DNA of 64,000 nucleotides from Flavobacterium franklandianum (GCF_007097365.1 NZ_VJZR01000009.1:1-64000); one strand, 5' to 3'; positions 47,543 through 56,243 are shown, numbered from the stretch's first letter. The notes: generated by a model not told the origin, from the sequence alone. Numbers and translations are program-made.

Positions 47543-48817
47543 TTAAGAAATTTTCTTTAATAACTCCATTCCAATAGCACAATCTAAACAACGACTTTTG
47601 TTGCAATATTCATTTTTAAGCTGCAGTAAAGACTGAGTTTCAAAAGCACTTTTCGATTTAATTCCAAAAGAACTAAACTTGTCTATAATTGCATTTTTCT
47701 CTGGAGCCACTTCGTTTATCAATTGAATTAGATCTTCGGAAATTTCTTTGCCTTGACTTTTTGCATACGCGAATTGGAGCGGAATTATGGTATTTATAGT
47801 TACTAAATCGATGAATGATTTGGAAAGTTTCTTCTTCTTTTTTGGGCTTTCTTTGTCAAACTGATAATGGTTTTCCCAATAATTTGATGTCGAAATTTCG
47901 AAAATTTTATAAATACTTTTCACTGAATTGGTAGCACTGATTCCTGAAAACAAATTTTGTTGACTGTGGTATAAATTCGCCAATTGCGACAATCGAATGG
48001 TAGGAAAATTATCTGGTCGATGTTTGAAAAACTGAACAGGTTCTACTAATCTCCTCTCCATTTGGTATTTATGCAACAAATAAAAATACCTGAATTTTAA
48101 ATCCTTGAAATAATTATCCTCTTTTTCGGCATCTAATAAACCCGCATTTCCCAAGAATAAAGCTTCGAGATTTTCGACCTCAAAACTTTCTTTTCTTAGA
48201 ATTGAAAACGGAATGGATTGAACAATTTTCAAAAAGATTTCACCATTGGTATTCAACCCAAAATTCTTGGCCAAAAGGCAAAACAAGACCGCCTCCCAAT
48301 CGTTATTTGTCAGTTTTAATAAGTCGTAAATGGGTTTTGACTTTCTTTCTAAACGTTCGAAAAACAAACGTTCTTGCCAATTTTTAAAAACAAATTCATC
48401 AATTTCTTTGATTTGCTTTTCACAAAAAATCCATGACTTTGGCGACATCAGCGATTGATAATTGGCTATTGTTACCGAATCAACATGGTTTTTCAGTTCC
48501 AAAACCGGAATTTCGGAATTGTTGCTTCTGAAAATTTCAGTGTCGTGTTCCCAAACCACATGCAAAATGACGTTTTCATAGGCTTCGTCTCTTTCGTGAT
48601 GATGCACATACCAATCGGAAGATTTAAGATGAATTTCCACATTTCCAGCCCATTTTTGATTGCCAATAACAATCTGAGCATTGAAAAAATCAGGTCCGGC
48701 AAGTTCTAAATAGTGTCCAACATTGATTATGGCAATTTCTTCTCCATTGAAAGTTTTTAAATTCAAAGTGTCGAATTTCTTGAATTTCCAAAGGTAATGG
48801 AGAAAATTTTCTTTCAT
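47543..48817 (-). CDS. DUF2851 family protein
   Basis: A 424-residue protein of DUF2851, a family common in Bacteroidota and without a known activity. The family start is MKENFLHYLWKFKKFD, then AGPDFFNAQIVIGNQKWAGNVEIHLKSSDWYVH (about 37-69), HERDEAYENVILHVVWEHD and the mid part KNFGLNTNGEIF. The C-terminus has a Cys motif (YCNKSRCLDCAIGMELLKK, about 405-423) that could bind a metal. The PDFFNAQI...EIHLKSSDW...H pattern resembles a nuclease-like core by eye, but that is speculation. Cotranscribed with the PspC-domain gene. Confidence 0.85.
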   Translation of the reverse strand: MKENFLHYLWKFKKFDTLNLKTFNGEEIAIINVGHYLELAGPDFFNAQIVIGNQKWAGNVEIHLKSSDWYVHHHERDEAYENVILHVVWEHDTEIFRSNNSEIPVLELKNHVDSVTIANYQSLMSPKSWIFCEKQIKEIDEFVFKNWQERLFFERLERKSKPIYDLLKLTNNDWEAVLFCLLAKNFGLNTNGEIFLKIVQSIPFSILRKESFEVENLEALFLGNAGLLDAEKEDNYFKDLKFRYFYLLHKYQMERRLVEPVQFFKHRPDNFPTIRLSQLANLYHSQQNLFSGISATNSVKSIYKIFEISTSNYWENHYQFDKESPKKKKKLSKSFIDLVTINTIIPLQFAYAKSQGKEISEDLIQLINEVAPEKNAIIDKFSSFGIKSKSAFETQSLLQLKNEYCNKSRCLDCAIGMELLKKIS

Positions 48818-48923
48818 TTTTAGACTTTTATATTGATGACTAAAGTAGTAAAAAAAGAAATATGTTCAGGACAAGCGCATTTAAATAATTTTCAAGTATT
48901 ATCACAAACAAAAAATTGTTCAA

Positions 48924-49406
48924 CTAACGCATCAAATACAATTTGGCGCAAGCCCGAGCATCAGATAAAGCTTCGTGATGGTTGAGTTCAATCCGCATTT
49001 CACGACAACAATCGCTTAATTTTGTTGGCTTTAAACCTTTCGCTTTGTAAATTTTTACTGTACATTCCCATCGAGAACCAATATTCAACGATTCATAATC
49101 TAAACCGTAAAGCGCCATCGATTTGGCCAAAACATTTCGGTCAAAACTTTCGTTGTGTGCTACAATTATTCGGTTTTGTAATCGCTTTTGGATTTCAGGA
49201 AACACTTGCGCAAATGATTTTGCATTCACTGTATCTCGTGGATAAATTCCGTGAACTGCTATCGTAAATGAATTGTATTCGTTTCTTGGCGGCTTGATTA
49301 AGGTAACATATTCGTCAACAATAACGCCGTTTTCAACCGTAACAATCCCAACAGAACAAGGGTGGAAGGCTGTAGCGGTTTCAAAATCTATTGCGGTGAA
49401 GGTCAT
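48924..49406 (-). CDS. DnaQ-like 3'-5' exonuclease (DEDDh)
   Basis: A 160-residue exonuclease of the DNA polymerase III epsilon fold. Exo I FTAIDFETATAF (D7, E9) starts the protein, Exo II HNESFDRNVLAKSM is at about residue 100 and Exo III HHEALSDARACAKLYL (His and Asp) ends it. All DEDDh residues are present. The short form lacks the polymerase-binding tail of true DnaQ, so it is an accessory nuclease acting on DNA or RNA. Two tandem-repeat tracts lie just upstream of its start (49417-49507). Confidence 0.87.
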   Translation of the reverse strand: MTFTAIDFETATAFHPCSVGIVTVENGVIVDEYVTLIKPPRNEYNSFTIAVHGIYPRDTVNAKSFAQVFPEIQKRLQNRIIVAHNESFDRNVLAKSMALYGLDYESLNIGSRWECTVKIYKAKGLKPTKLSDCCREMRIELNHHEALSDARACAKLYLMR

Positions 49407-49416
49407 TTGATAAGTT

Positions 49417-49454
49417 AGAGGTTAAAGGTTAAAGGTTAAAGGTTAGAGGTTAGA
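49417..49454. repeat. Heptamer tandem repeat
   Basis: Five imperfect copies of AGGTTAA (AGGTTAAAGGTTAAAGGTTA and flanks), upstream of the exonuclease ATG at 49406. Confidence 0.8.
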
Positions 49455-49463
49455 AATTGATTT

Positions 49464-49507
49464 TTGCCATTGATATTGATATTGATATTGCCATTGATAT
49501 TGTTATT
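49464..49507. repeat. Hexamer tandem repeat (ATTGAT)
   Basis: Runs of TTGATA/ATTGCC hexamers: three consecutive TTGATA units, one ATTGCC and further units. It extends to within five bases of the fic stop codon. With the adjacent heptamer tract it fills the 105-base fic-exonuclease gap. Confidence 0.8.
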
Positions 49508-49511
49508 ACTT

Positions 49512-50282
49512 TTACACAAACAGTGATTTTGGAAACATTTCAAGAAAAGGCATCGCTTTAGAGTAATCTAAGGTTTCGTACTCAAAACCTAACCTTCTAA
49601 GATTATCATAATACAATTGATGATTTTGATAATAGTTTTTTTCGCTTTGAACAAACCAGGCTTTTGGCCCAAGTTTTTCCGACAAGAACCATTTTTCTAA
49701 CAATCTTCCTGAGCGACCATTGCCATCATTCCAAGGATGTATTTTTACAAAAACCAAATGTATCATACTTGCGAAATAGAAAACTTCTTGAAAATTTAAT
49801 TTTTGTTTCACCAAAGCTTCAATATCTTCATAAAATTGAATCATTTCGTCATCCACCTGATGAGGCAAAGCGGCGACATATTCAATTTGTCCTTCATCGT
49901 TAGTAATAAACATATTTTGGTAGCGGTGTTTTCCTTGCTGGCTTTTCGCAACTATATTCTTTGATAAAAGTTTATGTGCTTCAGCAATAGTGTTTTTATT
50001 CAATGCATTTGACTTTGCAAAAGAATAGGCATCATATAAATCGTCGATTTTTTTGGTATAATCTGGAAGAAATTCCATTCCAAATTTTTTATGTTTGATA
50101 TAAGAATCCAATTCTATTTCTTCACCTTCAATTTTGCTAGAAAAAACTGACGCAACCGAAGTGTAAAAACTAAATGATTCCGTAGAAACTTCGGCATCAC
50201 AAAGGGTGCTAAATTTTTCTTCTACTCCTTGTGGAAAGTTTTTTTTATAATCTTCTAAAAGTATTTCTGAAATTATTTTCAT
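49512..50282 (-). CDS. Fic-domain protein with N-terminal inhibitory motif (class II)
   Basis: A 256-residue Fic protein, predicted to transfer AMP (or another phosphate-containing group) from a nucleotide to a target protein hydroxyl. The catalytic loop HPWNDGNGRSGR is intact at residues 182-193 with the essential His182. The inhibitory (S/T)xxxE(G/N) motif is at S48-E52-G53 (SKIEG), before the Fic core, which defines class II enzymes kept silent by an intramolecular glutamate. The usual flap is near MFITNDEGQIEYVA (about 124-137). No antitoxin gene is adjacent, consistent with internal inhibition. Target unknown. Confidence 0.9.
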   Translation of the reverse strand: MKIISEILLEDYKKNFPQGVEEKFSTLCDAEVSTESFSFYTSVASVFSSKIEGEEIELDSYIKHKKFGMEFLPDYTKKIDDLYDAYSFAKSNALNKNTIAEAHKLLSKNIVAKSQQGKHRYQNMFITNDEGQIEYVAALPHQVDDEMIQFYEDIEALVKQKLNFQEVFYFASMIHLVFVKIHPWNDGNGRSGRLLEKWFLSEKLGPKAWFVQSEKNYYQNHQLYYDNLRRLGFEYETLDYSKAMPFLEMFPKSLFV

Positions 50283-50340
50283 CGATTGTATTAGTTACTC
50301 AACAAATATAAAACTTATATCAGTTATACAAGTTCAATTT

Positions 50341-52293
50341 TTATTGGAAAAAATTCCAAACCAATCCAAAACGAATTATAAAGTCACCAGTAGGGTTATT
50401 TGGAGAGGACAAATAATTGTATCCGGAAAGCGCAGCATTAAAATGCTCTAAGGTTAAATAAACTCTAGTCCTTTGAATTCGCGCATTGAAGAAAAAATCG
50501 AAGTTGGCATAATTGCCCATTTTTTTCTGATTTTGAACAAAAAACTCCCCAATTACAGGATTGTATTCGTTACCATTATAACTAGTAAAATAATTAAAAG
50601 TGATTCCTGTTTGAAAAAACAAGGCTTTACGAAACATCTCCTGAGAGTAATAAAATGTATTTCTAGTGACAAATTCTGGAACATTCAGTATCAAATCAGA
50701 TTGATCTACTTTTTGGTATAAAATCGTATTGTCTAATGCAAATTTCCAAAACTTAAATTCATTACTCGCCTTTACCGACAAATAATTAATAGTATTGGCA
50801 TACTGTGAAGGTGCTATTATTTGTTGTTTTAAAGCAATTTGTTCCGCAGTTGAAATGTCAGCAAAATACAAATGATCATTAAATGTCGAATATTGCACAG
50901 AAACATTAATCCACTGAGAATTGGCGTTGACACTGATTGAATTAATTTTTTCGTTCTTAAAATCGTTGGACCAATTGTAATTTACATAACTACTTTGATA
51001 CAAATTATAGTTGTCGTTGGGCAGTTTGTTTACATTTTGATATTGGAAAGAGAGTTGCATTTCCTCATTTAGCTCATATTGTATTTTAGCATCCAAATTC
51101 GAGAGCGATTGATTGGTAAACGACCTAGTGAAAAGAAATTTTCCTGTCCATTTCTTTTTCTGATAGTCATATTGACCTCCGTAACTGTCTATTCTTCGAC
51201 TCAAAGACGCCGGAACCGTTTGGTCATCCTTAATCAAAATTTGGTTGTAATAATAATTGCTAAAAAAATCATCAACAAAAAAGTTAAACTTTCCTAAAGT
51301 TGTGTTCTCGTACGTTAAACCTACTTTATTATAGGTTTTGTTATAATGTGTTTGGTCGTTTATGCCACTAGTTTTATAGGAATCACCAAATCGATATACA
51401 GTTGTTCCTCCAACAGTCGAAGTTACGGTAGGCTGATTGTACTCGAAATATTTATTTTCATAATTAAATTGGTGAGTCACAAACAAATTATTATTTCCCT
51501 TCACGGAATTTATTCTAAAAAAATGATCTAAAAACACTCGTTTCCCTTTTAGAAACGATCGAGCATCTGTCAAATAAACTTCTAATCGATCTCGCTGTAA
51601 AAAAGCTGGGTTACCACTTTCAAAATCTTCAACGGTAGTAATTCCACCATTTTCTTCATTCATAATATCCTGACCGGTAAAATGAAAATTAGCAAAATAT
51701 CGTTTATTTTTTGTGTTGTAACTGGTAGTAAACCTGAAATTTCCAGTACTTGTGAGTTGATTTATATATTTCCCTTCAGAACGTAATCCTTTGTAAGCTA
51801 TTGAAAAATTTAATCTTGGAGAAGTATTTACCGAAAAAAAGGCGTCCAGATTTTGACCTTTTTTCATAACCGATTTAAAATACCATTCGGTAACAGGAGT
51901 GGCTACTGAACCATATCGAATTTGATTGGCTTCAAGAAAATTAAAGTGCTTCGCTTTAAATCCAAATTCTGGAAGTGGCGAAAAAGAATTCAAACTGTAT
52001 TGCAATGTATTATACGTTTGCCCTTCGTTAGGAAAAGCCAAAAGTCCAAAAAGGTCTTTTCGCAGATAGTTATGACTGTATTTTTTTTGAATCGTAAGCG
52101 AAGTGTCGATATAAGTGGTGTCGCGCTCCAAAGTAATCACTCGATACATATCAATCGTGGCTACAGGTTTTTTTATTCTCAATGAATCATTCGCCATACT
52201 ATTATTCGGAATGTTTGAATTATCACTGTTTTTCTCTTGAGAAAAAAGCAAAGTAGTACAAAATAATAAAACTACCAGAAAGGAAATTCTCAT
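50341..52293 (-). CDS. Outer-membrane beta-barrel protein (Porin_10-like)
   Basis: A 650-residue exported protein. The signal peptide (about residues 1-19) is followed by a Asn/Ser-rich N-terminal segment, then alternating aromatic/polar strands (RFTTSYNTKNKRYFANFHFTG, KFNFFVDDFFSNYYYNQILI, MQLSFQYQNVNKLP) to a C-terminal Phe-rich end (FIIRFGLVWNFFQ), as expected for an outer-membrane barrel of the putative porin family in Flavobacteria. It stands alone; the fic and RNase HII genes flank it. Substrate unknown. Confidence 0.78.
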   Translation of the reverse strand: MRISFLVVLLFCTTLLFSQEKNSDNSNIPNNSMANDSLRIKKPVATIDMYRVITLERDTTYIDTSLTIQKKYSHNYLRKDLFGLLAFPNEGQTYNTLQYSLNSFSPLPEFGFKAKHFNFLEANQIRYGSVATPVTEWYFKSVMKKGQNLDAFFSVNTSPRLNFSIAYKGLRSEGKYINQLTSTGNFRFTTSYNTKNKRYFANFHFTGQDIMNEENGGITTVEDFESGNPAFLQRDRLEVYLTDARSFLKGKRVFLDHFFRINSVKGNNNLFVTHQFNYENKYFEYNQPTVTSTVGGTTVYRFGDSYKTSGINDQTHYNKTYNKVGLTYENTTLGKFNFFVDDFFSNYYYNQILIKDDQTVPASLSRRIDSYGGQYDYQKKKWTGKFLFTRSFTNQSLSNLDAKIQYELNEEMQLSFQYQNVNKLPNDNYNLYQSSYVNYNWSNDFKNEKINSISVNANSQWINVSVQYSTFNDHLYFADISTAEQIALKQQIIAPSQYANTINYLSVKASNEFKFWKFALDNTILYQKVDQSDLILNVPEFVTRNTFYYSQEMFRKALFFQTGITFNYFTSYNGNEYNPVIGEFFVQNQKKMGNYANFDFFFNARIQRTRVYLTLEHFNAALSGYNYLSSPNNPTGDFIIRFGLVWNFFQ

Positions 52294-52456
52294 CGAGAAA
52301 GGATATAATTATAGGGAACCGTTTATTTAATCAAGGCAAAGGTAAATGAAAAAAGGTACAAATAAAAAAACAGTCTAATTTATGGGATTGTTTTGGCAAA
52401 TGGAGATGAAACACGCTATTTTTAGCCCGTTGGTTATAACTCAATTTAGATTTTTT

Positions 52457-52578
52457 AACGCATAGAAACATAGTTTTTATTAATTTCACCAAGACGCTTC
52501 GCTTGATTTTAGCAAATCATAGCTATGTGAATCCAAGAATTGGTCTATCTAACTCTTTTTTCTATGATTCTATGCGTT
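52457..52578. mobile_element. MITE-like inverted-repeat element upstream of rnhB
   Basis: A 122-base stretch bounded by 17-base inverted ends (AACGCATAGAAACATAG at 52457-52473; CTATGATTCTATGCGTT at 52562-52578, 16 of 17 paired). The interior has AAGACGCTTCGC and a CATAGCTATG palindrome and no coding capacity. This fits a short non-autonomous repeat. The remaining part of the porin-rnhB gap (52294-52668) is otherwise plain AT-rich sequence. Confidence 0.55.
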
Positions 52579-52668
52579 TCAAATTTTACTGTTTCTAAAG
52601 ATTTAATAATTACACACGGGTTATTTTTAAGAAAATTTTATAATCTTTGTTGTTCCAATACAATTAAT

Positions 52669-53328
52669 ATGCTGCTTGCTAATTTTTCGAAATTCATCTT
52701 AGAAGCCGGCACCGACGAAGCCGGTCGTGGCTGTCTTGCCGGTCCAGTAACAGCAGCTGCCGTAATGCTGCCAGAGGATTTTGAAAATATAATTTTGAAC
52801 GATAGCAAGCAATTATCCGAAAAAATAAGAGAAAAGCTCCGGCCCATTATCGAAAGCCAAGCCGTTTCATTTGCCGTAACCCATTTACATCCCAAAGAAA
52901 TTGACGAAATCAATATCCTGAATGCTTCTATGAAAGGAATGCAAGAATGTATTTTGAAATTAAACCAAATTCCCGAATTTATTATTGTGGACGGAAACAG
53001 AGCATTGAATGCTAAATTGGGTTTGAGAAACACTTTTGGAAAACGATTTACAAAAGAAGAAATTGAATTATTAAAATCGATCCCCAATCAAAGTATTATA
53101 AAAGGCGATTCGAAATATTTGAGTATTGCCGCAGCATCAGTTTTGGCAAAAACGTATCGTGACGAATATATGAATGCTATTCACGAAGAATTCCCAATGT
53201 ACAACTGGAAGAAAAACAAAGGCTATCCCACTATGGAACATCGGGAAGCCATCCGAAAATATGGTGTGACAAAATACCATAGAATGACGTTTCGATTGTT
53301 GCCAGAACAGTTGAAATTGGAAATTTAG
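52669..53328 (+). CDS. rnhB: Ribonuclease HII
   Basis: A 219-residue endonuclease that cuts the RNA strand of RNA-DNA hybrids and single ribonucleotides in DNA. The acidic centre begins with [19 protein letters not shown] (about 13-31), followed by [15 protein letters not shown] and a second Asp in IIVDGNR (about 105) and [21 protein letters not shown] (about 145-165). The start at 52669 is preferred: the frame can be extended upstream to 52540, but that part reads through the repeat element and is not conserved. Confidence 0.93.
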   Translation: MLLANFSKFILEAGTDEAGRGCLAGPVTAAAVMLPEDFENIILNDSKQLSEKIREKLRPIIESQAVSFAVTHLHPKEIDEINILNASMKGMQECILKLNQIPEFIIVDGNRALNAKLGLRNTFGKRFTKEEIELLKSIPNQSIIKGDSKYLSIAAASVLAKTYRDEYMNAIHEEFPMYNWKKNKGYPTMEHREAIRKYGVTKYHRMTFRLLPEQLKLEI

Positions 53329-53408
53329 ATTGTTTTCAATAAAAGTTATTTTGATGATTTGTAGTGAATTATTTATATATTTGAGAAGCAAATGAAGGAT
53401 GACTTTTT

Positions 53409-53442
53409 ATTATACCTATCTACCCAAAATTAGGTGTATAAT
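53409..53442. repeat. Imperfect dyad upstream of the ImmA/IrrE gene
   Basis: ATTATACCTA and TAGGTGTATAAT arms, pairing with two unpaired bases. Two direct copies of TTGGTAAC follow at 53444-53451 and 53492-53499. Confidence 0.4.
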
Positions 53443-53485
53443 ATTGGTAACGTGATTACTTTATCCAAGTTATCTTAAGTTTTTC

Positions 53486-53525
53486 CAAACTTTGGTAACA
53501 AAACAGAATCTAATTTGTAATTTTG
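53486..53525 (+). promoter_or_regulatory. Promoter of the ImmA/IrrE-PIN cassette with overlapping operator-like dyad
   Basis: TTTG at 53491-53494, a 23-base spacer and TAATTTTG at 53518-53525. The dyad CCAAACTTTGG (53486-53496) overlaps the -33 box, a position suited to repression by the DNA-binding part of the encoded regulator. Confidence 0.5.
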
Positions 53526-53542
53526 AAAAAAAATAAATTTTC

Positions 53543-54697
53543 TTGAAAACAGAGCATAATATAAACAGAATTCAATACTTATTGTCATTATACAATATGA
53601 CAAAGTACGATCTATTGTCATCTGTGAATGAAGGTCTTAAAAAGAAAATAGAAATAAGTGACATTTATTCTGAAGAAATTAATTTAAATGTTCTAAAAAG
53701 AATTGACAAAATTTTTAATAAAGGTTTAAACTTCTACTTAGACCCAAAAGACATTGAAGTTAATAAAGAAGCAAGTATTTTTTTTAGAAAAACTCATTTC
53801 AATTCTGATTTAAATATTGGTACAAAAAAAATTGTCAATCATTTTGAAGAATTAAAATTAAATCTTTCAACTATATCTAAACTATCTGATTTAAGTTTTG
53901 AAAGATTAATTGAAATCTATAAAACATCTGATTCGCCTCAAAAAGTTGCAAATGAAGTCAGAAGTAAATTATACCCTGAATTCACGTTGAATTCACGCGA
54001 TTTTTTAAAAGCTTTTATTGGAAAACTTGGCGCGAATAATATCTTCGTTTTTGAATTTATTGAAACCTGGAACAAAAAAGAAAAAGCGAATATTGATGGT
54101 TTTTTTCTACAACCAAATTTCATTGTTTTAAAAAGACAACAAAAATCTTTTAAACGAGAAATTTTCACTTTAGCTCACGAACTTGGACATTATTTACTAA
54201 ACAAAGAAGAAGTTGAACAAGTAACAACTTTAAATATTGCAAGTGAAAATTTAAGCAAAATTGAAAGATGGTGTAATGATTTTGCTTATTATTTCTTAAT
54301 TAATAACTACGAAAAATTTATTAACGATATAAAATTCGCAAATTCCCAAAACGATTATTATTTACAGGAAATTGAAGATATTTCTAAGTTTACGCATTTA
54401 AGTAAATTATCACTTTACACTCGTTTATTATATGAAAACAAAATTTCAAAATCTTCATACAATAACATAAGGGAAGATTTTGACAACCAATATAGATTAC
54501 GCATAGCAGAAGAAGATAGAAAAAAAGAATTAGATAAATTAAAAGGAATCAAAATTGGAGGAGCTGTTCCTAAACCAATAAATTCCCCTTTATTTATTTC
54601 AACGATTCAGACTGCATTTTATGAAGGTGTTATAAATGAATACGAAGTATGTAAACGATTAAATATTAAACCAGAAAAATTAGAAGCGTACTTATGA
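53543..54697 (+). CDS. ImmA/IrrE family metallopeptidase, antitoxin-like
   Basis: A 384-residue protein. The N-terminal 70 residues (INRIQYLLSLYNMTKYDLLSS through LKRIDKIFNKGLNFYLDP) have the layout of a degenerate helix-turn-helix. SIFFRKTHF is at about 79-87. The ImmA/IrrE zinc peptidase motif HELGH is at residues 212-216 (TLAHELGHYLLN), with a later Glu/Asn-rich region. It overlaps the start of the PIN-like gene by four bases (ATGA). HTH-plus-peptidase proteins paired with a DUF4411-type PIN protein are seen in other genomes and are treated as toxin-antitoxin-like modules. The start is TTG at 53543; an in-frame ATG at 53597 is the alternative. A stop at 53534 excludes anything earlier. Confidence 0.8.
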   Translation: MKTEHNINRIQYLLSLYNMTKYDLLSSVNEGLKKKIEISDIYSEEINLNVLKRIDKIFNKGLNFYLDPKDIEVNKEASIFFRKTHFNSDLNIGTKKIVNHFEELKLNLSTISKLSDLSFERLIEIYKTSDSPQKVANEVRSKLYPEFTLNSRDFLKAFIGKLGANNIFVFEFIETWNKKEKANIDGFFLQPNFIVLKRQQKSFKREIFTLAHELGHYLLNKEEVEQVTTLNIASENLSKIERWCNDFAYYFLINNYEKFINDIKFANSQNDYYLQEIEDISKFTHLSKLSLYTRLLYENKISKSSYNNIREDFDNQYRLRIAEEDRKKELDKLKGIKIGGAVPKPINSPLFISTIQTAFYEGVINEYEVCKRLNIKPEKLEAYL

Positions 54698-55275
54698 AAA
54701 TAGTTATTGATACAAACTCACTATTATCATTAGTTCGATACTATTTACCTTTTGATAATGAAAACCATTTACTTGATTTTTTTCAAAGTAAAATAGCTAA
54801 TGGAAATATTGTAATAATTGACAAAGTTTATCAACAATGTCAATATCAAGCAAAAGGGTTAATTTTGGAGAAGTTAGAATTTTTAACAGAGAAAAACTTT
54901 TTAAAAGAATCGAAACAGCCATTTAAAACTTCTGACTTATTAATACCAAATCCAAAAAAATTCTTTCATTTACTGGATAATAACTTTGTGAATTCCATAG
55001 TGAAAAAACAAAAGAAAATTACTGATGCTGAATTTGAAGTTGAAAAAGAACGTTTTTTGGAAGATGCAGATATGAAACTTGTTATAGCTTCTTTAAATTT
55101 TATACAAAAAGGAGAAGATGTATTATTAATCACAGAAGAAACTAGTTCTAGCAACGACAATAAACTTTTTAACAAAATACCTCTAATCTGCTATGACCTC
55201 GAAATAGCAACTAAAACACTTCCTGAGTTAATAAGTATGTTTAACGATGACATAAAATTCAGCATTGTAAAATAA
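54694..55275 (+). CDS. PIN-like (DUF4411-type) protein, candidate toxin
   Basis: A 193-residue soluble protein. The first strand ends in DTNSLL (D6), the typical opening acidic residue of PIN domains. A second acidic pair is at D124/D126 (LEDADMKLVIASL), and LLITEETSSSNDNK with E148/E149 is in the place of the last acidic position. LFNKIPLICYD closes the fold. These match DUF4411-type PIN proteins, which are predicted RNases. The start overlaps the ImmA/IrrE stop, so the two are translated together. RNase activity is inferred, not shown. Confidence 0.72.
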   Translation: MKIVIDTNSLLSLVRYYLPFDNENHLLDFFQSKIANGNIVIIDKVYQQCQYQAKGLILEKLEFLTEKNFLKESKQPFKTSDLLIPNPKKFFHLLDNNFVNSIVKKQKKITDAEFEVEKERFLEDADMKLVIASLNFIQKGEDVLLITEETSSSNDNKLFNKIPLICYDLEIATKTLPELISMFNDDIKFSIVK

Positions 55276-55339
55276 AGCCTACCACTAACAGCTTGAGTTT
55301 CGTTGCGTGCGCACCACGAACAATGAATTATTAATCACC

Positions 55340-55383
55340 AAATAAAATCAGTGTCAATCTGTTAAATCCGTGTCATCTGTGGC
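55340..55383. repeat. Dispersed repeat, left of lipB
   Basis: CAGTGTCAATCTGTTAAATC followed by CGTGTCATCTGTGGC. An inverted, diverged copy stands at 56150-56194 on the other side of lipB. The sequence just before it (from 55276) marks the right end of the ImmA/IrrE-PIN cassette. Confidence 0.6.
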
Positions 55384-56088
55384 CTATTTAGTCACAAACT
55401 CCGCTCCAAATAATTGAGAAAAATGTTTCAATATTTTTGCTTTCACTTCTGCTTCATCAACTTTTTCCACTCCGAGTTCCACATTTAAAGACGTTACTGC
55501 TTTTCCTCGGATTCCACACGGAATAATGTTGTCAAAATAACCCAAATCCACGTTGACATTTAATGCAAAACCGTGCATCGTCACCCAACGGGAAGCACGA
55601 ACGCCAAGTGCACAAATTTTTCTTGCAAACGGTGTTCCAACTCCGAGCCAAACTCCAGTTTCGCCTTCGCTTCGACCACATTCTAATCCATATTCTTGTA
55701 AAGTCAAGATGATGGATTCTTCAAGAAAACGCAGGTATTTATGAATGTCGGTAAAGAAATTTTCTAAGTCCAAAATAGGATAACCCACGATTTGGCCTGG
55801 GCCGTGATAGGTAATATCGCCACCACGATTGATTTTATAGAAAGTCGCTCCTTTGGCTTCGAGTTGTTTTTCGTTCAGCAATAAATTTTCCAAGTCACCA
55901 CTTTTTCCCAAAGTATAAACGTGCGGATGTTCTACAAGAAGCAGGAAGTTGGGCGTTGGGAGTTGGGAGTTGGAATTTCGGTTTTTGATTTTCAAATCGA
56001 CAATGCCTTTGAATATCTTTTCTTGGTATTCCCAAGTGGTTTTATAATCCTGACGTCCTAAATCTTGAAGTTGGATGGTTTTGTTCAT
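55384..56088 (-). CDS. lipB: Octanoyl-[acyl-carrier-protein]:protein octanoyltransferase
   Basis: A 234-residue enzyme that moves the octanoyl group from ACP to the lipoyl domains of 2-oxoacid dehydrogenases and GcvH. LLVEHPHVYTLGKSGD (about 50-65), RGGDITYHGPGQIVGYPILDL (about 85-105), GVRASRWVTMHGFALNV and the catalytic Cys in PCGIRGKAVTSLN (about 190) are intact. Residues 38-46 (NSNSQLPTPN region) are encoded by a repeat of ACTCCCA units, an apparent in-frame expansion at a variable position. Monocistronic; bounded by inverted repeats. Confidence 0.95.
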   Translation of the reverse strand: MNKTIQLQDLGRQDYKTTWEYQEKIFKGIVDLKIKNRNSNSQLPTPNFLLLVEHPHVYTLGKSGDLENLLLNEKQLEAKGATFYKINRGGDITYHGPGQIVGYPILDLENFFTDIHKYLRFLEESIILTLQEYGLECGRSEGETGVWLGVGTPFARKICALGVRASRWVTMHGFALNVNVDLGYFDNIIPCGIRGKAVTSLNVELGVEKVDEAEVKAKILKHFSQLFGAEFVTK

Positions 56089-56149
56089 TGCCTTATATTG
56101 AACTGCAAAGTTACAAAGTTTTTATTGGCAATGTTCCTTTAAATAAAAA

Positions 56150-56194
56150 TGGCAGACGGATGACACGGATTTAACTGATTGTCACGGATTTTAG
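56150..56194. repeat. Dispersed repeat, right of lipB
   Basis: CAGACGGATGACACGGATTT followed by AACTGATTGTCACGGATT, the reverse complement of the type seen at 55340-55383. Confidence 0.6.
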
Positions 56195-56243
56195 TATTGT
56201 TGTTCTTTTGAAAAAGTATTATGTAAAACAAAAAGTTGCCACT

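Noticed and set aside
49417..49507. Tandem repeats as a CRISPR array
   Set aside because: The units are 6-7 bases and contiguous, without spacers; no cas gene is in the window.
52540..52668. N-terminal extension of RNase HII
   Set aside because: The added codons read through the MITE-like element and have no family similarity; the conserved protein starts at 52669.
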